From SIG578 sp036311245 (GTDB taxonomy: Bacteria; Bacillota; Clostridia; Oscillospirales; Ruminococcaceae), in contig JAXJQH010000060.1 in NCBI GenBank assembly GCA_036311245.1, positions 1-20,239 on the forward strand: a DNA stretch of 20,239 nucleotides, written 5' to 3'. The position numbers and the translations under genes were made by a program. Shown one piece after another: positions 8,198 through 14,459 of the stretch. Numbering within the stretch: the stretch's first letter is position 1; each line of letters starts with the position of its first letter. The notes under the pieces are model-generated. The model did not search any database. It worked only from the letters and a program-made list of their open reading frames with translations, and was not told the DNA's origin.

Positions 8198-11155
8198 TTA
8201 GTCTAATTCTATTCCCTCGGGGTTTACTCCGTACATAATCTGTTTTCTTCGCATTTCCTTATCAACCGTCTCGTCAGCCTGTTCCAAAGCCTCACGAACG
8301 GTTTGAGTGCCAGAAATAACAACACGGTTAAAGGCAAAGTTAATTTCACGGCCATAAAGGTAGGCTCCGAGACCCGGTGGAGTTTCCCTTGCCCATTTGA
8401 ACGACTCATTTATAACTTCGCGCTCATCTGTGGTCCAAGAAAGCTGTTCAAAGGCTTCTTTGTTAGCGGGAATCCAACGAGCCGCAATACCGAGCACCGT
8501 CTCTACGCGGCGAACATATTCAATCTGAGTTTCAGCGCTGGTGTACCACTTCATAAAGTCCCAAGCATTGTCCAGAAGCTCTTCTTCAATACCTGCAAGC
8601 ATAGAAGAGCAGGAGCCCTGAAGGTCTGCTGAGGTTCTGTCAAAAATGGTTTCGCCGTTCTCATCAGTTCTGTAGGTTCCGGGAATGGGATACATCTTCC
8701 ATTTACCGGTAAGCTCAGGAGCTGAGAATGCAAGTGTCTTATAGAACTGAAAATCTTCAAAAATTATCGGTATCTCTCCCGAACGAAAACGGTTAAGTCC
8801 GCTGTATGAAATAGGCACTCCGTAATCAGTAAAGAGCTTGGTATTTGCTTCAAAGCCCTTTATAGCCTCGGGGGTATCAAGGAGTGCAGAGTAAACGTGC
8901 TCAGAGAAAATCTGTCCGCCGTTCTGATAAATATTTATAATTGGCAATGAAGGTATGCCAACTTGCATATTGTAGGAGTTGAGCTGAGGAATAAGATCCT
9001 CGACAAGCTCATCCCATGAATTAGGAACCTTAAGTCCAAGCTGATCAAATATATCGGTACGAACAAAGAGTGCTCTAAAGCTTACAGTTTCAGGAAGAGC
9101 GTATACGCCGCCCTCATATGAGAGCTGAACAAAGCACTCACTGTTGAAAGGTTTTTTAACCTCTTCAAAATCCTCAAACTTCGAAATATCGTAAAAAGCG
9201 TCACGGAAAGCATAGTCAAAGGGCACGCCAGCTCCGATATCAACAACGATATCAGGCTGTGTACCAGCATTGATGGAAAGAAGCAAGGGACCGCCTGCCG
9301 AACCGATTTGTCCGGGAGGCAGGATATTCAGCTTGACATTAGTCTTGTACTTAGTGACAAAATCAGTATCGATCAAATCCTTGAGTATTTCGCACATTTC
9401 TCTGCCTTTGCTGACCCAAACCTCAATAGTCTCGTACTCCTCGTTGTTTTCATTAAGCGAGCCGATTGCGCTATAATCCTTGGAATATGAGAGAATAAAG
9501 TTTAAGAACATTCCGTAGAAGGCGTTCCAAAGTGTTTCCTTTTCGTCGACAACATCCTCGTCAGGGCTTGTAAATCTGATAAAGTCAATAGCCAAGCTAT
9601 GTGTCTTTATTTCACCAATCCATGAACCGATATTGGTAATCGAGGAGCTGAACCTTCCAAGCTTAGAAGGAATTTGTTCAGGGTTAGATATAAAGTTATC
9701 AACAAGCTCGATGGTAATGTTAAGGTTGTTAGCAATGGTTGTGGTTTTGGTAGTATAGCTGTTGATTCTTTCAACACATTCTCTAAGCTTGCTTGCAATA
9801 GAAGTCATATCAGGAATAAGCGAAGTAATCTGTTTTTCAAGGTCGTAGTCATAGTTGACATCAGGGCTCTGACCTGTAACCATGGTGATGTTACGGTATG
9901 CGTTAGACATTTTGGAAGTAACATCAGTAAGAAGATGGATAACCTCGGTCATCTGACCGTAAACAACACGCATCGAAATGGTGTGTTTGCCTTTTTCAAG
10001 ATAGAGAAGATAGGGGCTGCCATCCTTATCCTTAAAAGCCTTGGTATGCCAGCCATCCTCAAAATAGAAGACATACTCATTTAATTCCTCAAAGGGAACC
10101 TTACCGTCAATCTTTATCTGGCGGGTCGAAGAAAATCCGTTACCATACTCCTGATAAAATCTCGGAGCAAGCTGATAAAGGCCGGTTTCTTCAACCTCAA
10201 AGCTCCAAGCAATCTCCTGATTGCCTATTGCCCAGGCTTCTCCGCCGATAATATTAAATTTTCGGGAGGTTACGGACTTAGGAGTAAGGGTAGAGTCGCT
10301 CTGGCTGTCAATAATGATAGCGGAATCTGTCTTGTAAACAATATTATCCTTGCCCTCTGCCTCAAAACGAATAGCACGACTTGCATTCTTGTATCCCTTT
10401 GCCTCGTACTCTTTCTTAACCTCGGCATAGGATTTAAGCTGCTCGGGAGCAGTAAGGCTCATAGCAGCTATTGCAAGCGGCTGGTCAATATGTACCATTG
10501 TAATGGTATGCGCACCCTCAGTAAGCGCCACCTTGAGAGGAGTTGAATACTCGCCCTGAGCGTCATATAAGGCGGTCTGTGTCCACTCCTGATTTTCCTG
10601 CTGATTGGGACGGGTATGGTCTCCGAGATTGTTGGTTCTGGGCTCTTCACTATCAACATAGTGACGGACAAACTTGATATTGGAAAGCTCATCATAGAGA
10701 TACTCTCCGTCTATCTGCAAGCCCTTGGTTACAGGAAGTGTATTACCGTCAACAGGGAGATAGTCAAAATAGAACTGATAGAAGCCTGCCTTCTCAACAG
10801 TTATTTCCCAGCTAACGGATTTATTTGTGTTGGGAATAAACAGAACATTTTCCTTGCCCTCGAGGGTTTTACTCTCGGGAGCATCTCCTTCAGACGCCGA
10901 GTAGCTATTAATATCAAGCTTTATCTCGGTGCCCTCAGGAACATCAGAAAACTTATCCTTATTCTCCTTTACATAATCGCCGAAATAATTGTTGTTGTAA
11001 ATAACGTCATCAAGCTTAATCTGCTCTTTGAAGTCAATACTTTCGGCAAAGGTTTTTCCGGCAAAAGCAGTAGTGCCGGAGGTAATCAAGAGTGCAACCG
11101 CTAACGCTACGGAAGAAACTCTCAAAAAAACCGATGTTTTCTTTCTTTGCTTCAT
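8198..11155 (-). CDS. Large secreted sugar ABC solute-binding protein with two N-terminal carbohydrate-binding-like modules
   Basis: A 985-aa extracellular binding protein, more than twice the usual 420-450 aa. Residues 1-32 form a signal peptide with an AFA/G cleavage site and no lipobox cysteine, unlike the normal lipidated Gram-positive binding proteins. Two related beta-sandwich modules follow, about 55-235 and 260-405. Each has W-x-(I/F)-x-V-E-x-(A/T)-G-(F/L)-Y-Q, then an I-D-G strand and a late (E/K)-G-x-H-T-I-(T/S)-M strand, as in CBM6/35-like folds. Residues 410-565 are mainly helical. Residues 575-985 are a family-1 solute-binding domain (INAGTQPDIVVDIG, ALPETVSFRALFVRTDIFDQLG). The frame is open 45 codons upstream, but the signal peptide and a GGGGA site 5 nt before the ATG decide the start. 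It heads the transporter operon, behind a long leader. Probably captures a polymeric or complex glycan. Confidence 0.9.
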   Translation of the reverse strand: MKQRKKTSVFLRVSSVALAVALLITSGTTAFAGKTFAESIDFKEQIKLDDVIYNNNYFGDYVKENKDKFSDVPEGTEIKLDINSYSASEGDAPESKTLEGKENVLFIPNTNKSVSWEITVEKAGFYQFYFDYLPVDGNTLPVTKGLQIDGEYLYDELSNIKFVRHYVDSEEPRTNNLGDHTRPNQQENQEWTQTALYDAQGEYSTPLKVALTEGAHTITMVHIDQPLAIAAMSLTAPEQLKSYAEVKKEYEAKGYKNASRAIRFEAEGKDNIVYKTDSAIIIDSQSDSTLTPKSVTSRKFNIIGGEAWAIGNQEIAWSFEVEETGLYQLAPRFYQEYGNGFSSTRQIKIDGKVPFEELNEYVFYFEDGWHTKAFKDKDGSPYLLYLEKGKHTISMRVVYGQMTEVIHLLTDVTSKMSNAYRNITMVTGQSPDVNYDYDLEKQITSLIPDMTSIASKLRECVERINSYTTKTTTIANNLNITIELVDNFISNPEQIPSKLGRFSSSITNIGSWIGEIKTHSLAIDFIRFTSPDEDVVDEKETLWNAFYGMFLNFILSYSKDYSAIGSLNENNEEYETIEVWVSKGREMCEILKDLIDTDFVTKYKTNVKLNILPPGQIGSAGGPLLLSINAGTQPDIVVDIGAGVPFDYAFRDAFYDISKFEDFEEVKKPFNSECFVQLSYEGGVYALPETVSFRALFVRTDIFDQLGLKVPNSWDELVEDLIPQLNSYNMQVGIPSLPIINIYQNGGQIFSEHVYSALLDTPEAIKGFEANTKLFTDYGVPISYSGLNRFRSGEIPIIFEDFQFYKTLAFSAPELTGKWKMYPIPGTYRTDENGETIFDRTSADLQGSCSSMLAGIEEELLDNAWDFMKWYTSAETQIEYVRRVETVLGIAARWIPANKEAFEQLSWTTDEREVINESFKWARETPPGLGAYLYGREINFAFNRVVISGTQTVREALEQADETVDKEMRRKQIMYGVNPEGIELD

Positions 11156-11170
11156 AATAATCCCCATTTC

Positions 11171-11215
11171 CACCGTACAAATTGCTGCGCTGCACAAGCC
11201 GCGCCGCTCACGGTG
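11171..11215 (-). promoter_or_regulatory. Stem next to the ribosome binding site of the 985-aa binding protein
   Basis: CACCGT and ACGGTG, 33 nt apart, close a GC-rich loop that contains further GCGC pairing. The 3' arm ends about 5 nt before the GGGGA ribosome site and the ATG at 11155. Changes in this fold could expose or hide the start, but that is inference only. Confidence 0.4.
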
Positions 11216-11343
11216 ATGATAGTATTTTTTGTCCGACGGACCTTCGGACAAGCGCTGTTCTGAGCAGCAGGCAGCATCGACTCTGCGCATTCTCCCTCTG
11301 AAGTCTGCTTCGGCTGGTCCTCAGCCTGATATCGACGCTGTTT

Positions 11344-11360
11344 GGAATGATAATCATTCC
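11344..11360. promoter_or_regulatory. Perfect 17-bp palindrome resembling a Fur-type box
   Basis: GGAATGATAATCATTCC is an 8+1+8 perfect palindrome. Its central 13 bases, AATGATAATCATT, are identical to the centre of the classical 19-bp Fur consensus. It lies inside the leader, about 440 nt after the predicted transcription start, so it is poorly placed for ordinary repression. It could equally be one more RNA hairpin in the leader. Confidence 0.3.
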
Positions 11361-11575
11361 GCTTTTAGTGCAGGCTGCTACAAATCAGTAGCCTTAATTC
11401 CCACTTTGCGGGAGACTTTTTTGTGCCGCTTATTTCTCCTCGAATCCCTCTTTTTGAATTACCCTTCTATGCAGAAGCTCATAGCCTTTTCCCGTAAGCT
11501 TACGAGAACAGTCCTCTGACTTAAGCTATCTGGCTCTCTGCTGCTATGGGCGAGAAGCAACACGGAATTTCACCG

Positions 11576-11592
11576 TTTACGCAATATGCATC
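11576..11592 (-). promoter_or_regulatory. Shared TGCA-N3-TGCA motif, leader copy
   Basis: TTTACGCAATATGCATC (plus strand) matches the TTTATGCAATATGCACA site at 11750-11766 in 14 of 17 positions. It lies in the unit D leader, about 170 nt downstream of the first copy. It may be a second, weaker site for the same regulator, allowing looping, or a chance echo. Confidence 0.4.
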
Positions 11593-11749
11593 GTTGCGCA
11601 AGCGGGTCAAAAACATATTTCAAAAGGGCATATACCCTTATTGAAAAAACACGGCAAAAATTACCATTACTTTAAAGGTTATTTTCTTTATTTTGTCTCA
11701 TTCAGTAAAGCTAATTTATCAGCTTTTTCACCAAATTAGATAGGTAGAA

Positions 11750-11766
11750 TTTATGCAATATGCACA
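11750..11766 (-). promoter_or_regulatory. Shared 17-bp operator-like motif, unit D copy
   Basis: TTTATGCAATATGCACA on the plus strand, with half sites TGCA spaced by three bases. It sits about 33-49 nt downstream of the predicted start of the transporter operon. It is identical in 16 of 17 positions to 18209-18225 in front of unit A, in the same orientation to its promoter, and 14 of 17 to 14229-14245 in front of unit C. The position suits a roadblock repressor or an RNA-level signal. Confidence 0.6.
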
Positions 11767-11805
11767 TTTTTTACACGCATAAAGATACAAAATGCCGTAT
11801 TATTA

Positions 11806-11834
11806 AGTATAGCACGCAAATAGTAAAATGTAAA
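11806..11834 (-). promoter_or_regulatory. Predicted sigma-A promoter of the transporter operon (unit D)
   Basis: Minus strand: -35 TTTACA (11834-11829), 17-nt spacer, -10 TATACT (11811-11806) preceded by TG-C as an extended -10. Start expected near 11799, which gives a leader of about 640 nt before the 985-aa binding protein. Confidence 0.6.
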
Positions 11835-12095
11835 GTACCTTTTGTGTTTTTTATACAAATATTTTAACTTAAATTTAGCAATATGTAACGGAAAAAAACA
11901 AAAAGTATATGCTTATATATTCTATCAAAACGGCGTAATAAAGCTAAAGAAAGCAGCAATCTGCCACATGCATAATGCAGTTATCATTAGGGATAAAATC
12001 AGTCAGTGTAGCGCCTCTTATGGGCATTTCGGCGCCTTGCAAAAAAACTCAGCAGCACACAGGCGTTGCTTAAATTAATTATTCAAAATTCTCTG
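11835..12095. other. AT-rich intergenic DNA, no feature recognised
   Basis: This stretch lies between the unit D promoter and the repeat/terminator cluster downstream of the lipoprotein gene at 12266-14158. A 78-codon open frame on the plus strand (11842-12078) has no convincing ribosome site and a composition unlike the neighbouring proteins. I see no gene, RNA or repeat here. Confidence 0.5.
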
Positions 12096-12215
12096 CTATT
12101 TCGTGGCTTTACTACACAATAAAAAACCACCCTCTGCTTTGATATGCACCTCCAAAAGTGTCTACCTTTTGGAGGTGCATATCACTATCTCGTGGTTTTC
12201 GCTACACAAAAAAGG
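12096..12215. repeat. Perfect 19-bp inverted repeat flanked by imperfect direct repeats, possible IS/MITE remnant
   Basis: TGATATGCACCTCCAAAAG (12140-12158) and its exact complement (12166-12184) flank a 7-nt loop, TGTCTAC. On each side is a copy of about 31 nt of the form CTAT(T/C)TCGTGG.TTT..CTACACAA (12096-12126 and 12185-12215), roughly 80% alike in direct orientation. Outer bases GTGGTTTT and AAAACCAC extend the hairpin, and on the minus strand it ends in a T run (GGTGGTTTTTTATT), so it could also act as a terminator. The ends recall IS3/IS150-type termini (TGnnnTGCACC...), from memory only. No transposase is present. Confidence 0.55.
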
Positions 12216-12241
12216 AGCAATCGCAATGATCGCTCCTTTTT
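12209..12241. terminator. Rho-independent terminator after the LplA-like lipoprotein gene
   Basis: GGAGC-A-ATC and GAT-C-GCTCC arms with one mismatch and a short loop, flanked by A and T runs. On the minus strand the hairpin is followed by TTTTTTTG, about 25 nt after the stop at 12266. The flanking A/T runs make it bidirectional in form. Confidence 0.85.
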
Positions 12242-12265
12242 TTGGGGGTTAATTAGTAAAACAAG

Positions 12266-14158
12266 TTAAATGTATGCGCTGTTCTTTTTGCACCAATCTC
12301 CGGTAGTAAACATAGCGTCTTTATTTCTGTCAACAATGCCCTGATAGACACTGAGATACTTCTGGAGACCAGCCTTGTTCCAATTATCGTTTTGGGTATC
12401 AAACTCATTGATACTCTTGCTTCCGATTACAATTTGGGTTAGGTAATTGGCCGAATTATCAAATCCTGCTTTCGAAAACTGATTGAGAGAAGCAATTTCC
12501 TTAGCGGTTAACTGAACATTAGGTAGCTTTAACTGCGGGAACTTAACATGAGCTTCAGCATAGGTTTTATTAGCAGCATTTTTATATTCGCCATAAACTT
12601 GGTTACCCACGTTAGGGTTAATTTTCTTAACCTTGGCTCTTACCTGATCCTTAACTTCGTTGATACCCATAGCCCAACCCATAGCATTCTGGTAGTCAGC
12701 GTCGCCGGGTATCTTAACGGTGTAGGTGCCATCCTTATTGATGGTGAAGTTCTGACCGACAGCGCCGTAGTTACCGACCATAACACCGTCATCAGAAGCG
12801 AGGAAGTCAAGATAACGGACCATAGCGTAAACATTGGAGCAGTCGCTGGAGATAAACCATTGGCCACGACTAATTCCATTGCTGAAGGGGTTAACAGACT
12901 TGGAAATATTGAGACCAGACTCGTTTGCAACGCCGGGCTTGGGAATTGCAACATAATCCTTAAGCTTTTCAGAGGGGAACTGAGCATCGGTTAAGTAGGA
13001 CCAGTTGAAGAATCCAACTTCCTTATCTTTAATGTGAGTAGAAAAGGCAGCATAGTTACCTGCAGACTGATTGGGGATAGACTTATCAAGCATTCTGTCA
13101 GCAGTGTAAACTCTGTTCCAGAAGAGACATGCCTGACGAGCGCTCTTGGTAGAATACGGATAGTAAACCTTGTAATCAAGGTCGATACCAACACTACCAT
13201 TAGCAGGATCAACGCCAAAGAACGATATGAAAAAGCTTGAAGCTGTTTGCCATAAAGCCATAGGCCACTGATCGTCTACACCGTCACCGTCCGGATCATC
13301 GTCACGGAAAGCTTCGAGAACATCAAAAAATTTCTCAGGGGTGTCAATCTCTTTATAAATATCCCAAGCAGTAGCATCATCATCAACAATTCCGAGGTTT
13401 ACAAGCCACGTTTTATTGATATTTAACCAGTGGTTATATTCTTCATTATTAGCAGGCTTATTAGGGACGCTAAATAACTTACCATCCTCATTAATATTGA
13501 GCCTCCTAACAGTGGGATCCTTAAGAATCTCGGAAATAGTAGGAGCATAGCCCTTTTCGATATAGGGCAGTGCGTCAATAAGGGCAGGTTTTTTACCTGC
13601 GGTATACTTGGCAAGCTCAGTGTCACTAAAGCCGGCATTAAAGAGGTCAGGCATATCGCCGGACTGGATCATCAGCGTTTTTCTCTCGTTGAGCTTACCC
13701 TCGGTAACAGCAATAATTTTGGTCTTGATGTTTAGGTTTTCTTCAATCCATTTAAACATGCTCATCTTCTCGGGGTCCCCACGGGAAGGAAGCAACTTAG
13801 CCAGAATCTCGAAGGTAATCTTGTTATTTACGATTTTCAAGCCGGTTTTGTTGACGTCAACCTGCTTGTCGGGACGACCAGAAGGTCCACCCATGCTGGT
13901 AGTAGAGCTTGTATCCTCAACCTCATTACCATCGCCATCAGCAGGCTCTTCACCTTCTCCAGAAGCGACATCAGAAGTATCGCCTGTGCCTTCACCCTCA
14001 TTAGGCTTTCCTTCTGTCTGGTTACCATCAGATTCGGTTTCACTGCTGGTTAGAACAGAAGAAGAGCCCTGTGTCTCATTATTTTTGCAGCCTGCAAAAA
14101 CAGAGAGTGTGAGGATAGCAACAAGCACAAGCGCTAAAACTTTAAGTTTTTTACTCAT
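12266..14158 (-). CDS. Sugar ABC transporter solute-binding lipoprotein, LplA/YtcQ type
   Basis: A 630-aa extracellular lipoprotein that binds a sugar or glycan oligomer for an ABC importer. A signal peptide ends in the lipobox VFAG/C with Cys24. Residues about 30-100 are an acidic, Ser/Thr/Gly-rich flexible spacer. The remainder is a large LplA/YtcQ-like binding domain: MIQSGDMPDLFNAGFSD near the start of the fold, DDDPDGDGVDDQWPMAL with a Ca-binding-like D-x-D-x-D pattern, and a helical end with YQGIVDRNKDAMF. The open frame can start 7 codons earlier at TTG, but that codon precedes AGGAG, the ribosome site of the chosen ATG (9-nt gap). It has its own promoter and terminator, so it is a single-gene unit. 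No permease adjoins it; the second permease pair in the neighbouring operon may serve it. Confidence 0.9.
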   Translation of the reverse strand: MSKKLKVLALVLVAILTLSVFAGCKNNETQGSSSVLTSSETESDGNQTEGKPNEGEGTGDTSDVASGEGEEPADGDGNEVEDTSSTTSMGGPSGRPDKQVDVNKTGLKIVNNKITFEILAKLLPSRGDPEKMSMFKWIEENLNIKTKIIAVTEGKLNERKTLMIQSGDMPDLFNAGFSDTELAKYTAGKKPALIDALPYIEKGYAPTISEILKDPTVRRLNINEDGKLFSVPNKPANNEEYNHWLNINKTWLVNLGIVDDDATAWDIYKEIDTPEKFFDVLEAFRDDDPDGDGVDDQWPMALWQTASSFFISFFGVDPANGSVGIDLDYKVYYPYSTKSARQACLFWNRVYTADRMLDKSIPNQSAGNYAAFSTHIKDKEVGFFNWSYLTDAQFPSEKLKDYVAIPKPGVANESGLNISKSVNPFSNGISRGQWFISSDCSNVYAMVRYLDFLASDDGVMVGNYGAVGQNFTINKDGTYTVKIPGDADYQNAMGWAMGINEVKDQVRAKVKKINPNVGNQVYGEYKNAANKTYAEAHVKFPQLKLPNVQLTAKEIASLNQFSKAGFDNSANYLTQIVIGSKSINEFDTQNDNWNKAGLQKYLSVYQGIVDRNKDAMFTTGDWCKKNSAYI

Positions 14159-14167
14159 ACTCTTTTT

Positions 14168-14172
14168 CTCCT
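14168..14172 (-). promoter_or_regulatory. Ribosome binding site deciding the LplA-like gene start
   Basis: AGGAG on the minus strand, 9 nt before ATG at 14158. It lies inside the alternative TTG-started extension, which is therefore rejected. Confidence 0.75.
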
Positions 14173-14228
14173 TTTTCAAACTTGTTTTACTTTAATATAT
14201 TTTAAAAAATATATTGAATACGGGACTG

Positions 14229-14245
14229 TTTGTGCAATAGCCACA
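14229..14245 (-). promoter_or_regulatory. Shared 17-bp operator-like motif, unit C copy
   Basis: TTTGTGCAATAGCCACA on the plus strand, 14 of 17 positions as at 11750-11766; the right half site is degenerate. It sits about 70-85 nt downstream of the predicted start of the LplA-like gene, in the same orientation as the other copies. Confidence 0.45.
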
Positions 14246-14319
14246 ATTTTGCAACCACCGTTTTGTCTATGTATACCAACAAAATCGGCTATTTCACGCA
14301 CATCTCCATATACAACTGT

Positions 14320-14348
14320 ATTATACAATATTTTCAAAAAATAGTCAA
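14320..14348 (-). promoter_or_regulatory. Predicted sigma-A promoter of the LplA-like lipoprotein gene
   Basis: Minus strand: -35 TTGACT (14348-14343), exactly 17 nt, -10 TATAAT (14325-14320). Near-consensus. Start expected near 14313, leaving a leader of about 155 nt that carries the shared motif. Together with the terminator at 14396-14439 this accounts for the 300-nt gap between 14158 and 14460; I see no gene in it. Confidence 0.75.
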
Positions 14349-14395
14349 CAATTTTTACAAATATTTTTAAGTTACCGAAAGTGTCTTTTTTCTTA

Positions 14396-14439
14396 CAAAA
14401 AGAATTTGGGAGAAGCTTCTTTACGAAGTGTCTCCCAAA
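14396..14439 (-). terminator. Rho-independent terminator after the lipoprotein gene at 14460-15824
   Basis: Minus strand arms TTTGGGAGA and TCTCCCAAA with an inner ACTTC/GAAGC extension, then TTCTTTTTG. It begins about 20 nt after the stop codon and separates this gene from the next unit. Confidence 0.8.
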
Positions 14440-14459
14440 AACGTTGCGTTTAAATATTT

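Larger units (their letters stand above)
11156..11646 (-). ncRNA. Long structured 5' leader of the transporter operon, possible RNA regulatory element
   Basis: About 490 nt of non-coding DNA, part of a leader of about 640 nt before the 985-aa binding-protein gene, visibly more GC-rich than its flanks. On the minus strand it holds many inverted repeats. In transcript order they are: an AAGGG/CCCTT hairpin with TTTCAA/TTGAAA base (11646-11618); a CGTA-AGCT-TACG hairpin (11507-11490); CTATG/CATAG (11484-11467); TCCCGC/GTGGGA with loop AAA (11413-11399); GGCT.CT/AG.AGCC (11393-11373); a branched domain closed by CAGCGTCGA/TCGATGCTG (11340-11272) enclosing GGCTG/CAGCC and GAAG/CTTC hairpins; an 8-bp TTGTCCGA/TCGGACAA hairpin (11251-11229); and CACCGT/ACGGTG (11215-11171), which ends 5 nt before the ribosome site. 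Two stems have G-U pairs only on the minus strand; one favours the plus strand. Class unknown. Confidence 0.45.

Noticed and set aside
11156..11290. In-frame N-terminal extension of the 985-aa binding protein (45 extra codons)
   Set aside because: It would bury the signal peptide; the Lys-rich start, hydrophobic core and AFA/G site follow the ATG at 11155, which has its own GGGGA site.
11399..11424. Plus-strand terminator (TCCCAC/GCGGGA then TTTTTT)
   Set aside because: The stem has an A-C mismatch on the plus strand, no plus-strand gene precedes it, and the minus strand pairs better through G-U; treated as a leader hairpin.
11229..11519. Open frame of 96 codons on the plus strand within the unit D leader
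   Set aside because: No convincing ribosome site, no recognisable domain, and it runs across the hairpins of the structured leader; most likely a by-product of the GC-rich palindromes.
11842..12078. 78-codon plus-strand open frame in the AT-rich gap
   Set aside because: No good ribosome site or domain, and Lys/Asn/Tyr-rich composition as expected from AT-rich non-coding DNA.
13608..14195. 195-codon plus-strand open frame opposite the LplA-like gene
   Set aside because: It is the antisense of the acidic Ser/Thr-rich spacer and neighbouring coding sequence; the minus-strand gene has lipobox, ribosome site, promoter and terminator.
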